In this document: piece after piece, positions 41,778-53,923 of the stretch
How positions within the stretch are numbered: the stretch's first letter is position 1
How the letters are laid out: each line of letters opens with the position of its first letter
Source: Microstegium vimineum
Taxonomy: Eukaryota > Streptophyta > Magnoliopsida > Poales > Poaceae
DNA length: 64,000 nucleotides
Assembly (NCBI GenBank): GCA_022036555.1
Contig: CM039120.1
Coordinates: forward strand, 10,826,179-10,890,178
Reading direction: 5' to 3'
Program-made: the position numbers and the translations under genes
The notes under the pieces: model-generated
What the model was told of the DNA's origin: nothing
Database searches by the model: none
The model's input: the letters and a program-made list of their open reading frames with translations, nothing else

Positions 41778-43660
41778 TGAAAGTGAAAGGTCCTAATCCA
41801 AGGCTAGAGAGGGGTGAATAGTCTAATCTGATATCTAAAACAATTCTCAACAACAAGTTAGACTACAATATGGCGAAGCTCGACTTGCACTAGCAAACTA
41901 AGGGATGCGAAGCCTCCTAACCATAATTTCTATCCTAATAGCTCTAGGATCACTCAATTCCTACTCAAGTCTAGTAGCCCTCTAGCCACAACCTAATATA
42001 CTAAGAAAGTATGAAAAAGGTAATGCCAAGGTGGGAAGAGTGATTATACCACCGAGTCGAGATAATGAGCCAATCAAGTGAACTCCAAGCAACCCAATCA
42101 ATCACAATGATGAACAAGAGGTTGACACTTGATTTTTCACTCGAGATTCACTAGTATGCCAACTAGCTACGTCCTCGTTGTGTCGGCTCACTCACTTGGA
42201 GGTTCACGAGCTAATTGGCATCACACGCCAAACCCGTCACCGGGTGCCGCACAACCAACACAAGAGAGGGCACTCAACGACACGCGCAATCCACTAGAGT
42301 TACCTTTGCGATCTCCCGCGAGGAAAGCACAAAGACCCTCACAATCTTCACTTGTAGTTGACGAAGCACAATCACCAAGATTCTCGAATCCACACCGCTT
42401 GCTCCAAACCGTCTAGGTGATGGCAATCACCAAGAGTAACAAGAAACTAGCATCGGTATCAACTCCCAAGTGCCACTAAGATGAATCACTTCATGCAATG
42501 CACTTGATCACTCAACTCACTCAAATGGATGAACAATCAACTATGCGATGAGTGGGAGTGTGTGTGCTTTTTCTCACAAGAGTATGCAACAGCCAAATGT
42601 GCAACAGAGGTTCCTTGAACCAGCCACACACCCTTAAATAGCCTCCTCAAAGAAACTAGCCGTTTTTCACTTTTGGAGCTGCAGAAACGTAGCCACTGAA
42701 CCACGTTTAGTCTTCCGTCGAACTATAGAAAGTGGTCCGACGCTTTGAATTCTGACCGTTGGCGCGCTGAAACAGCCACCGTCGGACCACTTGCCTTGGT
42801 CCGACGCCTTGGTCTGACGCGTTTGCTTCAGCTGAACTCTGAATCCAGTAAACACCCGACCACCGGACCACACCTCTGGACTGGTCCACCGGACCATGCC
42901 GACTGGTCCAGAGCTTCCTCAGTGCCTTGAAGTTTTTACGCAGGGAGCACCCGACCACCGGACCTGTTCGTCGGACCACACCACCGGACTAAACCATCTG
43001 GTCCGGAGGTCACTTTGACTTCTGCTCTCCCTTTGACCGAGCCTCCGGACTACTCGCCTAAGGTCCGGAGCTCCTCAAGTCAGCTGGTCCGACGCTTCTT
43101 GGCCAGACAGTCAGAGCTTGGAGCGGCCGTCGGACCACCTTCATTGGTCCGGAGCTCCCATGCTCAACTAGTCCGGAGCTTCTATCTTGATCTGAATTTG
43201 CTTCTCATTGCTTCCCTTGATCTCATGTGCCACCACCAAGTGTTTCACTGACTTGTGCTTGTGTGTGGCATATTTTAACAAGTTTTACAAGGGTTGCTCA
43301 TTAGGTTTTATATGCAATGCAATGTAATGAACTCCTAATGGCACTTGATAGGTGTAACCACTAACTGTTTTCCCATCTTAATAGTACAGTTACCTATCCT
43401 AAATGTGATCACACCCACTAGGTGTCTTGATCACCAAAATGAAAAAAATCCCTAGTTATACCTTTGCCTTGAAAAGCTTAGGGTCTCCTCCTTCTTGCTT
43501 CATTTCCAAGTGTGAGCTCTTTTGGCATTTCTCCTTAGCCTTCACATTACTCCATCACTTGTCTCCTTTTCTTCTCTTAGTGTACTTACCCTACTCACAC
43601 ACTTAGAGTTAGGTTAGTACTTAGATTTCATCAATTATCCAAAACACTAGAGATCTTTCA
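41778..43660 (-). mobile_element. 3' LTR of copia element
   Basis: Near-identical to 52032-53923. The terminal hexamer TGAAAG is doubled (41778-41789), a feature absent from the other LTR. The LTR ends CTTTCA at 43660. Many CCGGACCA / GGTCCGACGC motifs occur at 42720-43180. ORFs at 42129-42416 and 42667-43251 recur in the other LTR and are not genes. Confidence 0.92.
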
Positions 43661-43675
43661 ATCTCCCCCTTTTTG
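43661..43675 (-). promoter_or_regulatory. Polypurine tract of copia element
   Basis: On minus AAAAAGGGGGAGAT directly precedes the 3' LTR, as usual for copia. Confidence 0.85.
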
Positions 43676-44925
43676 GTAATTGATGACAACCCATATAAAA
43701 TGATATGAAATATGATTTTGATTTCAACCCAAAATGATTGATACCACTTGAAGATATTATCAAGGATAAAAGAAGGTGGTCAATCATTTCTAAGTTGGTT
43801 TGTTAGTGTTAACTCCCCCTACATGTGTGCACTACTATGAGTAAGAATCAAGATTTGCACACATGCTTAGATAGAACATTTGGAGAGGTGAACAACTAGC
43901 AAACTATGACATGATGCTAAGTTTTTAAGAATAGACCTTTGAAGCGTGATACCAATCGAAGTGTGCCTTTCATTTTACCCTTAGCAACATGGTTAGATTG
44001 ATACCAAACGGAAACAAAACATTTTAACCAAGAGAGGATATCTAGCTAACTTCCTATGCATGCTAGTGATCAATTCATCAATCAAGATTACAACTAGCCA
44101 TGCACCACACAAGCAAGAAACCACTTGAATAGTATTATAACTTCAATGCAAGCAAGCATATGAGTGAATGCACATTCAAATGCAACAAATTGTTCATAGG
44201 TTTGCTCCCCCTACTTGTGTGCTCAAATTTTAATTTTTCATTTTTCCAAAATCTTATTTCTCCCCCTATATATCTAGATTCCACTTGCATATTTCTTATC
44301 ATGTTTCTTATTTTAACATTTCTCCCCCTTTTACTTCTATCATTTTAACACACTTTCTCCCCTTTGGCACACATTACCACAAAGGAAACCACTTGTAGTG
44401 ACATGTATCACTTGAGGATACTTAGGAGGATTTGTTTATCAAGTCAATATAGAAACAAGTGGGATAATTTATCAAATTATATTCAACCTAGATTACTTGT
44501 CCTAGATACTTAACACGGTTTAAACCATGGACAAGATTTTTCACACATCTTGCAATGGTTATCTTGGCCATGTTGGTTAAGTACAAGAATAAGCATTCTA
44601 GACTAAACATGTGAGGTTGCAAGCTTATCAACATGTCATATGCCATCACTAGATCAATCAACTCATAGAAACTATAGTGATGTCATATGTCCATAGAAAA
44701 ATATTTGATTTTCATGAATGAGTTTATCATAAGTGATGTCTATATGCTCTACACAATACTAGCAAAGGATGAATGCATATGTAAATCAATTGTACCTTGC
44801 TATGTTGGAGTAGAGGCATGTCATAGGTGGGGTGCATCAACTCATGTTAGAGAAATCCAAGATGTTCAACTCATTCCTCAACTTGCAAAACCTCTTCTCA
44901 TCAAGTGGCTTGGTGAATATGTCGG
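43676..44925. other. Non-coding 3' region of copia element
   Basis: About 1.25 kb between the RNase H end and the polypurine tract, rich in TCTCCCCCT blocks. No envelope-like ORF is seen, although some SIRE-lineage elements have one. Confidence 0.6.
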
Positions 44926-45764
44926 CTAATTGATCATCGGTGCCCACATTACAATGAAAATGTCACCCTTTTGTTGATGATCTCTTATGAAGTGATGTCT
45001 CACATCTATGTGCTTTGTTCTTGAGTGTTGGACGGGATTGTTGGTGAGCTTCAGCGCACTTTCATTGTCACATAGCAATGGGACTTTCTTGAATTGAATT
45101 ACATAGTCCTCCAAAGTGGCTTTCATCCACAATAGTTGTGCACAACAACTCCCCGCACTAATGTATTCGACTTCGGCGGTAGAGAGTGTCACACTATTTT
45201 GCTTCTTGGATGACCATGAGACTAGTGACCTTTCCAACATTTGACATGTACCACTAGTGCTCTTTCTATCCACTTTGCAAGCCACATAGTCGGAGTCCGA
45301 ATATCTAATTAATTCAAACCTTGACCCCTTTGGAAACAAAAGTCCAACCTCTTGTGTATGCTTGAGATATCTCAATATTCTCTTTGTGTCTTTCAAATGA
45401 CTCTCTCTAGGAGATGCTTGAAACCTTGCACACATGCATACACTAAATATGACATCCGGTCTTGAGGCGGTCACATATAGTAAGCTTACAATCATAGACC
45501 GATAGAGTGTTTGATCTACCATCATGTCCATTAGTCCCCATGGGAGTACTAATCCTTTAGCTTCTTCTAGCCCAAACTTCTTCATCATATCTTTGATGTA
45601 CTTTCCTTGACTCACAAATGTACCATTCTTCATTTGTTTGATTTGAAGTCCAAGGAAGTAACTCAGTTCACCAATCATAGACATCTCAAATTCATTAGCC
45701 ATCATCTCCCAAACTCTTCACAAAAATCTTGATTTGAAGATCCAAAGATAATGTCATCCACATA
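44926..45764 (-). pseudogene. Copia reverse transcriptase C-part and RNase H
   Basis: The reverse transcriptase catalytic motif YVDD is encoded at 45753-45764, but in a frame shifted by one base from the upstream part. The following frame has ELSYFLGLQIKQ, then the conserved YLRYLKHT-like stretch (ILRYLKHTQEVGLLF) and RNase H motifs (YSDSDYVACKVDRKSTSG, LSTAEVEYI, CDNESALKL, KHIDVRHHFIRD). It ends around 44926. It copied element RNA into DNA in the particle. The stop near the C-terminus may be slightly early. Confidence 0.88.
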
Positions 45765-46061
45765 GATTTGCAAGATGAAAGTCATTTCCAATCTTCTTGG
45801 TGAATAGGGTAGTATCAACCAAACCCATCTTGAACCCTTTAGAGAGAAGAAAGCTTATCAACCTCTCATACCATGCTCTAGGTGCTTGCTTCAACCCATA
45901 TAGAGCCTTCTTGAGCTTGAATACATCGTCGGGCTTCTTAGCATCTTCAAAACCGGGTGGTTGCTCAACATACACCTCCTCATTGATATACCCATTTAGG
46001 AATGCACTCTTGACATCCATTTGGTATAGCTTGATATTATGTGCACAAGCATAGGCCAATA
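45765..46061 (-). pseudogene. Copia reverse transcriptase, fingers/palm part
   Basis: The frame 46059-45754 has MDVKSAFLNGYINEEVYVEQ and LKKALYGLKQAPRAWYERL, diagnostic of copia reverse transcriptase. Its upstream part lies at 48000-48236, separated by a 1.9-kb solo LTR with duplication CAATA. Confidence 0.92.
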
Positions 46062-47999
46062 TGAAGGATCAGAAATGGCGACCAGAGGGGGGGTGAATGG
46101 GAGCCAAATAAAAATTCCTTTCGGAAGATCTTGACCCTTGTCCCAAACACTTCCCAAAGAGCAATCTAGGCTCACGACCCACAAGTGGGTGATTGTTCTA
46201 GGAGAAGTCCTAGGAACACAGCGGATCTAGCTAAAAAACCAACGAGACAAACCACGATGAAAACGGAAACTCGCAGCGAGCAGAAGAGGCGACGAACGCT
46301 GGACAACAGGGCGACGGACACTAGGCGTCGGACGCTGAGAGATCGTCCGTAGGGCTTCCAGAAAGTCTTGCAGAGGAGAAGCAGAAAGCAGGGCGTCGGA
46401 CGCTGGGCGACGGACGCTTGGGTGAGCGTCCGTTGGCGTCGGACGGTCAGCGACGGACGCTGAGAAGATCGTCTGTCGGCCTACCCGAGAGCAAAGCAGA
46501 GTTGCACCGCGCACAAGCCGCGACGGACGCTTGGCGACGAACTCTGAAGAGCGTCCAACGCCAAAATCGAAAGACGCAGACAAGCCGAGCGACGGACACT
46601 GACGTCAGCACGTACCAGCGTCTGATGCAAAACCCTCGGAGCGTCCGACGCCCCCGACAGAAACGCAGAAACCTCGAAAAGCGATTTTCTCTTCGCCAAA
46701 ACTTCCCAAATCTTAACCAAATGATCTCCACTAGCAACCCAACTTGGTAGGCATGTTTCTAGTTCTATGGAGGAGCTACCCCGAAGAAATCATTGCTCAA
46801 TTTGGAGAGGATTGAAGGGAAACGAGGATTTGAGGAAAAGGAGCAAGAACGAAGAACTCCTCAAAGAAATCGCCCGATCTATGTGCTCGTAAGGTTTTAG
46901 GAAAATTCCTTCGGTGCAAAGATGCTCCTCACGAGTACCAAGAACTTGGTTCAAACGGATTTGCAAGAGCTACTCCCTACAAAGAGAAATCATCTTGGGA
47001 AAAAGAGGGAGCAAAAGCAAAACGCGAAGAACACAAGCAAAACGAGGACACGATCACAAAATCGAAGCCACCATGGCTTACGGAGGTTACGGCCTCCGAT
47101 TCCTCGCAACAATCACAAGTTCTTACACCGGTGACGCGGTGGATCTCAAGCAAGAAGAAACTAGGGAAGGGAAAACCTAGGAATAGGTGGGAGAAAGAGT
47201 AATGCAAGAGATGAGGATGAGGATACCCCTTCATCCTCTATTTAACGGGGCTTTGGCTATTTCCCAAAGACCCCCCCTAGGTACATGAGTGAACTACCTA
47301 GCCTAAGCATTGCAATCCAAGCTCCAGAAAATATCTTCCTCAATTTGAATGGACGGCCCCGCTTCCTGCCAGGAGTTGCCATCGCCTCGACGCAACCTCC
47401 AGGATTCCGCCACATGCCATCCCCGCTTCCTCGGAAGCTTCACCTAGGTTTTGAGGCCCAAACCCAGGAAACCCGCCACCGGTAGCTTTGGGCTCAACTA
47501 CCGAACCCCGAGTTTTGCGGCCTAAACTCGGAAACCGACGCGGATGGTTTTGAGGCCCAAACCACCAAACCACTCGACGCGAGCCACCTTGTCTTCGCCC
47601 GGTCGGACTCCGAGTCCCCTGAGCCTCCGCTCGACCCGCGCGTCCACCGTCTTGACTTGGTCAACTCAGTCTACCTCCATGTCTTCTCGCACTCGTCGGT
47701 GCCAAGTACTAGCCACCACAGCTAGTCCGCCGGCACCCATGGTCCCTCAGTCCGAGCCCCGCTTTCGCCCTTCACTGCTCTCAGTCCATCGTCACGGCAA
47801 GCCTCTACTCGACCTTCTCCATGTCATTGACCATTGTCACTAGGCATAGCACCTGCACACCACAAGCCGATAGACAAGCATATGTTTTCTGCTTTCGCAG
47901 AGGTTAGGGTAAGCCACTCAAACTGAAACACTCAAGTGTTGGTCAATCACTCATCATCAAAGCTGAACTACATGGGTACTTATCCACCATGTGTTCGCA
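46062..47999 (-). mobile_element. Solo LTR inserted in copia RT (1938 bp)
   Basis: Begins TGAAGGATCAG and ends TGTTCGCA, with the 5-bp duplication CAATA at 46057-46061 and 48000-48004. There is no internal region and no second copy, so this looks like a solo LTR left by recombination. The GAGGGGGGGTGAATGGG block near its left end resembles the corresponding part of copia-type LTRs and suggests minus orientation. The interior carries a dense array of GACGGACGCT / GCGTCCGACG motifs (46310-46650). All ORFs in it are considered spurious. Confidence 0.8.
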
Positions 48000-48236
48000 C
48001 AATAGTATTCTAATTGCCTCTAATCTTGCCATCGGAGCATATGTTTCCCCAAAGTCAAGACCTTCAACTTGAGAGTAACGTTGAGCTATTAGTCTTGCTT
48101 TGTTCCTCGCCAATATTCCATATTGATCTTGCTTGTTCTTGAAAACCCATTTGGTTCCAATGACATTGTGCTTCTTTGGTCTTTCTACCAATTCCCAAAC
48201 TTGATTTCTTGTGAAGTTGTTAAGCTCTTCATGCAT
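48000..48236 (-). pseudogene. Copia reverse transcriptase N-terminal part
   Basis: The frame contains NQVWELVERPKKHNVIGTKW and KARLIAQRYSQVEGLDFGET, the conserved start of copia reverse transcriptase. It is cut at 48000 by the solo LTR. Confidence 0.9.
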
Positions 48237-48548
48237 AGCATTGATCTAATCAACATCCTTCAAAGCTTCATCAATCTTGGTTGGCTCAAATGATGAGACA
48301 AAAGAGTAATGCTCACAAAATGAAGTCAATCTTGATCTTGTTTGAACACCACTTTGAATGCCTCCAATAACTTGATCTAAAGGATGATCTCTTGCAATGT
48401 TGGTAGGTTGGAGCACTTGTATGTTGATGTTATTTGGTTGAGATGATGAACTAGCTTGAACTTGATCTTCACTTGCATTTGCTTGATCTTGAGTTGGAGA
48501 ACCACAAGCTTGATGACTTGGAATGGTTACTTGATCTTCATCTTCATC
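48237..48548. other. Integrase-RT linker of copia element
   Basis: Low-complexity Ser/Gln-rich linker sequence on minus (many TTGATC/CAAG codons). The frame is interrupted; no domain. Confidence 0.5.
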
Positions 48549-49487
48549 TTAGACTTGTCTTAGTCTAATGTCACCAATATCCATATCTTTCATAGCATTA
48601 ACCAACTTGTAACCTCTCACATCATCCAAGTTTTCTTCTTCATCTTGAGAGCCTTGAGTTTCACCAAATTCAACATCATGTACTTCCTCAAGAATGCCAC
48701 TAGTCAAGTTCCATACTCTATAAGCCTTGCTAGTTGTTGAGTAACCAAGTAGAAATCCCTCATTACATTTCTTTTCAAACTTGCTCAACCTTGTTCCCTT
48801 CTTCAAGATATAGCATTTGCATCCAAACACCCTAAAGTAGGCAATGTTTGGCTTTATTCCATTCAATAGGTCATAGGGAGTCTTCTCAAGCATTCCATGA
48901 CAATAGAGACGGTTGCTAGAGTAGCAAGACATATTGATAGCTTCGGCCCAAAAAGAATCACTAACATTGTATTCACTTAGCATTGATCTTGCCATGTCAA
49001 TCAAGGTTCTATTCTTCCTTTCAACTATCCCATTTGATTGAGTGTACTTTGGAGAGAATTGATGATTGATCCCAAAGTCATCACAAAGTTCTTCAACTCT
49101 TGTATTCTTGAACTCACTCCCATTGTCACTTCTTACTCTCTTGATAGTTGTTTCAAACTCATTTTGGCACCTCTTGACAAATCACTTGAAGATATCAAAT
49201 GTGTCACTCTTGTCACTCAAGAAGAATACCCATGTGTATCTTGTGAAGTCATCCACTATCACAAAATCATACTTGTTGCCACCTATGCTCATGTATGTTG
49301 TTGACCCAAAGAGATCCATGTGCAATAACTCAAAAGTTTTGCTTGTACTCATGATTCTCTTCTTTGGATGAGTGTTGCCAACTTTCTTTCCTGCTTGGCA
49401 TGCACTACATAGCTTGTCCTTCTCAAATGTGACATCTTTCAAGCCCTTCACTAGATCATGCTTGATTAGCTTGTTCAATTGCTTCAT
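48549..49487 (-). pseudogene. Copia integrase
   Basis: The frame from 49487 shows the zinc-finger end (CSACQAGK) and the catalytic core start (LLHMDLFGST, VDDFTRYTWVFF). A TGA at 49182-49184 interrupts it, at a position where an Arg codon fits. The same frame continues through SPKYTQSNGIVERKNRTLID to 48549, with the core end and the C-terminal FGCKCYIL stretch. It would insert element DNA into chromosomes. Confidence 0.9.
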
Positions 49488-49517
49488 GCCAACATGTCCA
49501 AGCCTTCTATGCCATAA

Positions 49518-49958
49518 CTAACCCATGCTAGACCTTGAGATGAGACATGTAGAGAGTTGGGTCTCACTAGCATTGAAATCCACTAGATAGAGGTTCTCAT
49601 ACCGAAATCCCTTGAAGATCATGTTTGAACCATCTACATTAATGATTTCCACATCCTCCACTCCAAATATGCACTTGAAACCGAGATCACACAATTGGGC
49701 AACCGACAATAGATTGAACTCAAGCCTTTCCACTAGAAGCACATTGCTAATGCTTAGATCATTTGAGATAGCAATCTTCCCAAGCCCTTTCACCTTGCCT
49801 TTGCCATTGTCACCAAATGTGATACTATCAAAACCTTGTGTATTATCTTGGTTGATTGAGTTGAACATCCTTCCATCTCCGGTCATGTGTTGAGTGCACC
49901 CACTATCAAGCACCCAAGCCTCCCTCCGGCTTTGTAATTGACCTATAATAGAAATCAA
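49518..49958 (-). pseudogene. Copia aspartic protease
   Basis: WVLDSGCTQHMTGD at residues 15-28 carries the catalytic Asp in the DSG form usual for plant copia. A GAG-pre-integrase-like stretch follows (LLSVAQLCDLGFKCIF). It would process the polyprotein. It is separated from integrase by a short frame break (about 49490-49518). Confidence 0.9.
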
Positions 49959-51980
49959 TTATTTTTAGGTACCCAAACTTGCTTAGGTCCTCCAAGGTTA
50001 GTTACCAAAGATTTTGGTACCCAAATGGACTTCTTTGAAGCCATCCAAGGTGTACCAACAAACTTGGCATGAAAACCATTAGTACCCTTGGTAAGAACAT
50101 AGAATGAATCAACTCTCATGGAGGATACATCTTGTTTGGCCTTCTTGTTCTTGCATGCTTGCTCATTGTGACCAACTTGCTTGCAACTCTTGCAATAGCT
50201 ACCGGTGTTCTTCACAAAACGAGTCTTGTGAGAAACAAAGGTGGCCTTGCCTTTCTTGGGGGTATAGCTCAATCCCTCTTTGTAGAGAGAAGCTCTTTGG
50301 CTACCCAAGCACATAAGAAAGTGGTCCTCACCTCCATAAGCCTTAGCTAAGGAGTGATTGAGCTTTGTAACCTCCTTCTTGAGGGTTTCATTTTCCACCT
50401 TTAGTGAAGCATCACAATTGACACCATCACTAGTAGATGAAGTAGAAGTGGTAGTGCTACAATAGGGGTTAGTGGGAGCAACAGTGATAGGAGTATAGAA
50501 ATATTCATCAAGAATATCACAAGTAACTCTCATGTCACATGTTTGAGCAATATCCTTCTTACTTTGGTCAAGGAGGGAGGAATGAGCTCTTTCAAGCTTA
50601 GAGTGAGACTTCACTAGCTTCTCATGGGCTTCCATTAGCCTCTCATGAGATGCTACATCCTCGTCAAGTTTTTGCTCAAGAGCCACATTGGTCTTGCGCA
50701 ATTCCTTGCACTCCTTCCTCTTCTTGTCAATGTAATCCTTAGCTTGATCAAGCATTTCCATGAGTTCCTTCTTTGAGGGCTCCTCACTATCACTATCGCT
50801 CTCACTCTCACTCTCATCATGAGAAATTACCTTAGTGGACTTAGCCATGAAGCATGATGATGGAGTGTCAAATAGAGATCTTGTCCCTCATTGCAATGCT
50901 TGCAAAAGCCTTCTTGGTAGTGGCCTTCTTCTCTTGATCACTATCATCACCACATGAAGAGTCACTATCCCAAGTGACAATGTGAGAGTAGCCCTTCTTC
51001 TTCTTGTTGTTGTCAAATAGGGGCTTCTCTTTCTTGCCTCTCTTCTCGTGATCATCTTCATCCTTGTCACTATTGTAAGGACAATGAGCAATGAGATGAT
51101 CAAAGCTTCCACACTTGAAGCACTTCCTTGGTTCATCATGATTCTTGAAAGAAGTCTTCTTTCTTCTTGCACCATAGCCCTTCTTCTTCATGAATCTCCC
51201 AAATTTCCTCGCAAAGAGAGTCATTTCCTTCATCAAGATCACTAACACTTTGGTCTTCACTTTCACTAGATTCTTCAATCTTGCTCTTGCCCTTGCTCTT
51301 GCATGATGATGTAGCTTTGAATGCTACACTCTTATTTTTCTCATCCTTCTTGTCTTTCTTCTTGACATCTTCTTCCTTGTTCTCCCGATAAGCATCTTGA
51401 GTCATGACATCTCCTAAGACTTGATTTGGAGTCATGGTGTCTAGCCCACCTCTCACAATCAAAGTCACAAGTGTGTCAAACCGGGATGGAAGACACCTCA
51501 AGAACTTGTGAGAGAAGTCCTTGTCCTCAACTTTCTCACTAAGAGCCGTGAGATCATTGACTAGCACTTGAAGCCGATGGAACATCTCTGGCACATTCTC
51601 ATCATCCTTCATCTTGAAGCTTGCAAATTTCTCCTTGAGAATGTATGCCTTAGCTCCCTTGACGGCTTGTGTGCCCTCAAATGATTCCTCAAGCTTCTTC
51701 CAAGCCTCATGAGCACTCTCTAGATTCTTTATTTTCTCAAATACTTTCTCATCAAGAGCCTCATGGATGGCACTAAGAGCAATGTCATTGTGTTGAAGCT
51801 TCTCTTCCTCTTGTGGAGTTGGAGCCCCCACATTGGCAACCTCAAACTTCTTGCCCACCACAAGCCACACCTCCGGCTAATTGACTTGATGTGTGTGATC
51901 ATCTTGACCTTCCAATAGCCATAGTTGGAACCATCAAATCTTGGTGGTTTCTTCATCTTGTTGATATGAGCCATGATCAC
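49955..51980 (-). pseudogene. Copia gag polyprotein remnant
   Basis: The N-terminus MIMAHINKMKKPPRFDGSNY starts at 51980. The UBN2-type gag core spans 51870-51136 (LESAHEAWKKLEESFEG). A CCHC knuckle, CFKCGSFDHLIAHC, lies in 50868-51278. A long helical region at 49955-50848 includes a second knuckle, CKSCKQVGHNEQAC. The pieces lie in three frames, so several indels are present. It would form the particle. Confidence 0.88.
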
Positions 51981-52017
51981 ACCGTATGTTGTTAAGCCTC
52001 ATATCAATGGTATACTA

Positions 52018-52029
52018 GCTCCGATACCA
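52018..52029 (-). promoter_or_regulatory. Primer-binding site of copia element
   Basis: TGGTATCGGAGC on minus, two bases after the 5' LTR. It matches the initiator-methionine tRNA 3' end with one change and is the usual copia primer. Confidence 0.85.
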
Positions 52030-52031
52030 CT

Positions 52032-53923
52032 TGAAAGGTCCTAATCCAAGGCTAGACGGGGGGATGAATATCCTAATCTGATATCTAAAACAATTCTCAA
52101 CAACAAGTTAGACTACAATATGGCGAAGCTCGACTTGCACTAGCAAACTAAGGGATGCGAAGCCTCCTAACCACAATTGCTATCCTAATAGCTCTAGGAT
52201 CACTCAATTCTTACTCAAGTCTAGTAGCCCTCTAGGCACAACCTAATTACTAAGCAAGTATGAAAAAGGTAATGCAAAGGTGGGAGGAGTGATTATACCG
52301 TCGTGTTGAGGTAATGAGCCAATCAAGTGAACTCCAAGCAACCCAATAAATCACAATGATAAACAAGAGGTTGACACTTGATTTTTCACCCGAGGTTCAC
52401 TACTTTGCCAACTAGCTACATCCTCGTTGTGTCGGCTCACTCACTTGGAGGTTCACGAGCTAATTGGCATCACACGTCAAACCCGTCACCGGGTACCGCA
52501 CAACCAACACAAGAGAGGGCACTCAACGACACGCGCAATCCACTAGAGTTACTTTTGCGATCTCCCGTGGGGAAGGCACAAAAACCTCTCACAATCTTCA
52601 CTTGTGGTCGACGAAGCACAACCACCAAGCTTCTCGAATCCACATCGCTTGCTCCAAACCGTCTAGGTGATGGCAATCACCAAGAGTAACAAGAAACTAG
52701 CAGCGGTATCAACTCCCAAGTGCCACTAAGATGAATCACTTCATGCAATGCACTTGATCACTCAACTCACTCAAATGGATGAACAATCAACTATGAGATG
52801 AGCGGGAGTGTGTGTGTTTTTTCTCACAAGAGTATGCAACAGCCAAATGTGCAAGAGAGGTTCCTTGAACCAGCCACACACCCTTAAATAGCCTCCTCAA
52901 AGAAACTAGCCGTTTTTCACTTTTGGAGCTGCAGAAACATAGCCACCGGACCACGTTTAGTCTTCCGTCAGACTATAGAAAGTGGTCCGACGCTTTGAAT
53001 TCTGACCGTTGGCGCGCTGAAACAGCCACCGTCGGACCACTTGCCTTGGTCCGACGCCTTGGTCCGACGCCTGGTCCGATGCGTTTGCTTCAGCCGAACT
53101 CTGAATCCAGTAAGCACCCGACCACCGGACCACACCTCTGGACTGGTCTACCGGACCATGCCGACTGGTCCGGAGCTTCCTCAGTGCCTTGAAGTTTTTA
53201 CGCAGGGAGCACCCGACCACCAGACCTGTTCGTCGAACCACACCACCGGACTAAACCATCTGGTCCAGAGGTCACTTTGACTTCTGCTCTCCCTTTGACC
53301 GAGCCTCCGGACTACTCGCCTAAGGTCCGGAGCTCCTCAGGTCAGCTTGTCCGACGCTTCTTGGCCAGACAGTCAGAGCTGGGAGCGGCCGTCGGACCAC
53401 CTTCATTGGTCCAGAGCTCCCATGCTCAACTAGTCTGGAGCTTCTATCTTGATCTGAATTTGCTTCTCATTGCTTCCCTTGATCTCATGTGCCACCACCA
53501 AGTGTTTCACTGACTTGTGCTTGTGTGTGGCATATTTTAACAAGTTTTACAAGGGTTACTCATTAGGTTTTATATGCAATGCAATGTAATGAACTCCTAA
53601 TGGCACTTGATATGTGTAACCACTAACTATTTTCCACTCTTAATAGTACGGTTACCTATCCTAAATATGATCACACCCACTAGGTGTCTTGATCACCAAA
53701 ATAAAAAAAAATCCCTAGTTATACCTTTGCCTTGAAAAGCTTAGGGTCTCCTCCTTCTTTCTTCATTTCTAAGTGTGAGCTCTTTTGGCATTTCTCCTTA
53801 GCCTTCACATTACTCCATCACTTGTCTCCTTTTCTTCTCCTAGTGTACTTACCCTACTCACACACTTAGAGTTAGGTTAGTACTTAGATTTCATCAATTA
53901 TCCAAAACTCTAGAGATCTTTCA
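52032..53923 (-). mobile_element. 5' LTR of copia element
   Basis: Matches 41778-43660 with scattered substitutions and an indel at 53050-53075 (an extra GGTCCGACGCC-type unit). It starts on minus with TGAAAGATCTC and ends GGACCTTTCA. Confidence 0.92.

Larger units (their letters stand above)
41778..53923 (-). mobile_element. Ty1/copia LTR retrotransposon (12.1 kb, with nested LTR)
   Basis: Flanked by the duplication CCAAG (41773-41777 and 53924-53928). LTRs are 41778-43660 (3' on the coding strand) and 52032-53923 (5'). Gene order on minus is gag, protease, integrase, reverse transcriptase, RNase H, which is the copia order. Priming sites fit (methionine-tRNA-type PBS, polypurine tract). 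Long LTRs and a long gag with two Cys knuckles suggest the SIRE/Maximus lineage (inference). It is inserted in an intron of the J-domain gene on the same strand. Frame breaks and a nested solo LTR make it inactive. Confidence 0.93.

Noticed and set aside
43676..44925. Envelope-like gene of the copia element
   Set aside because: No open frame of useful length on the coding strand, no signal peptide or membrane segment pattern.
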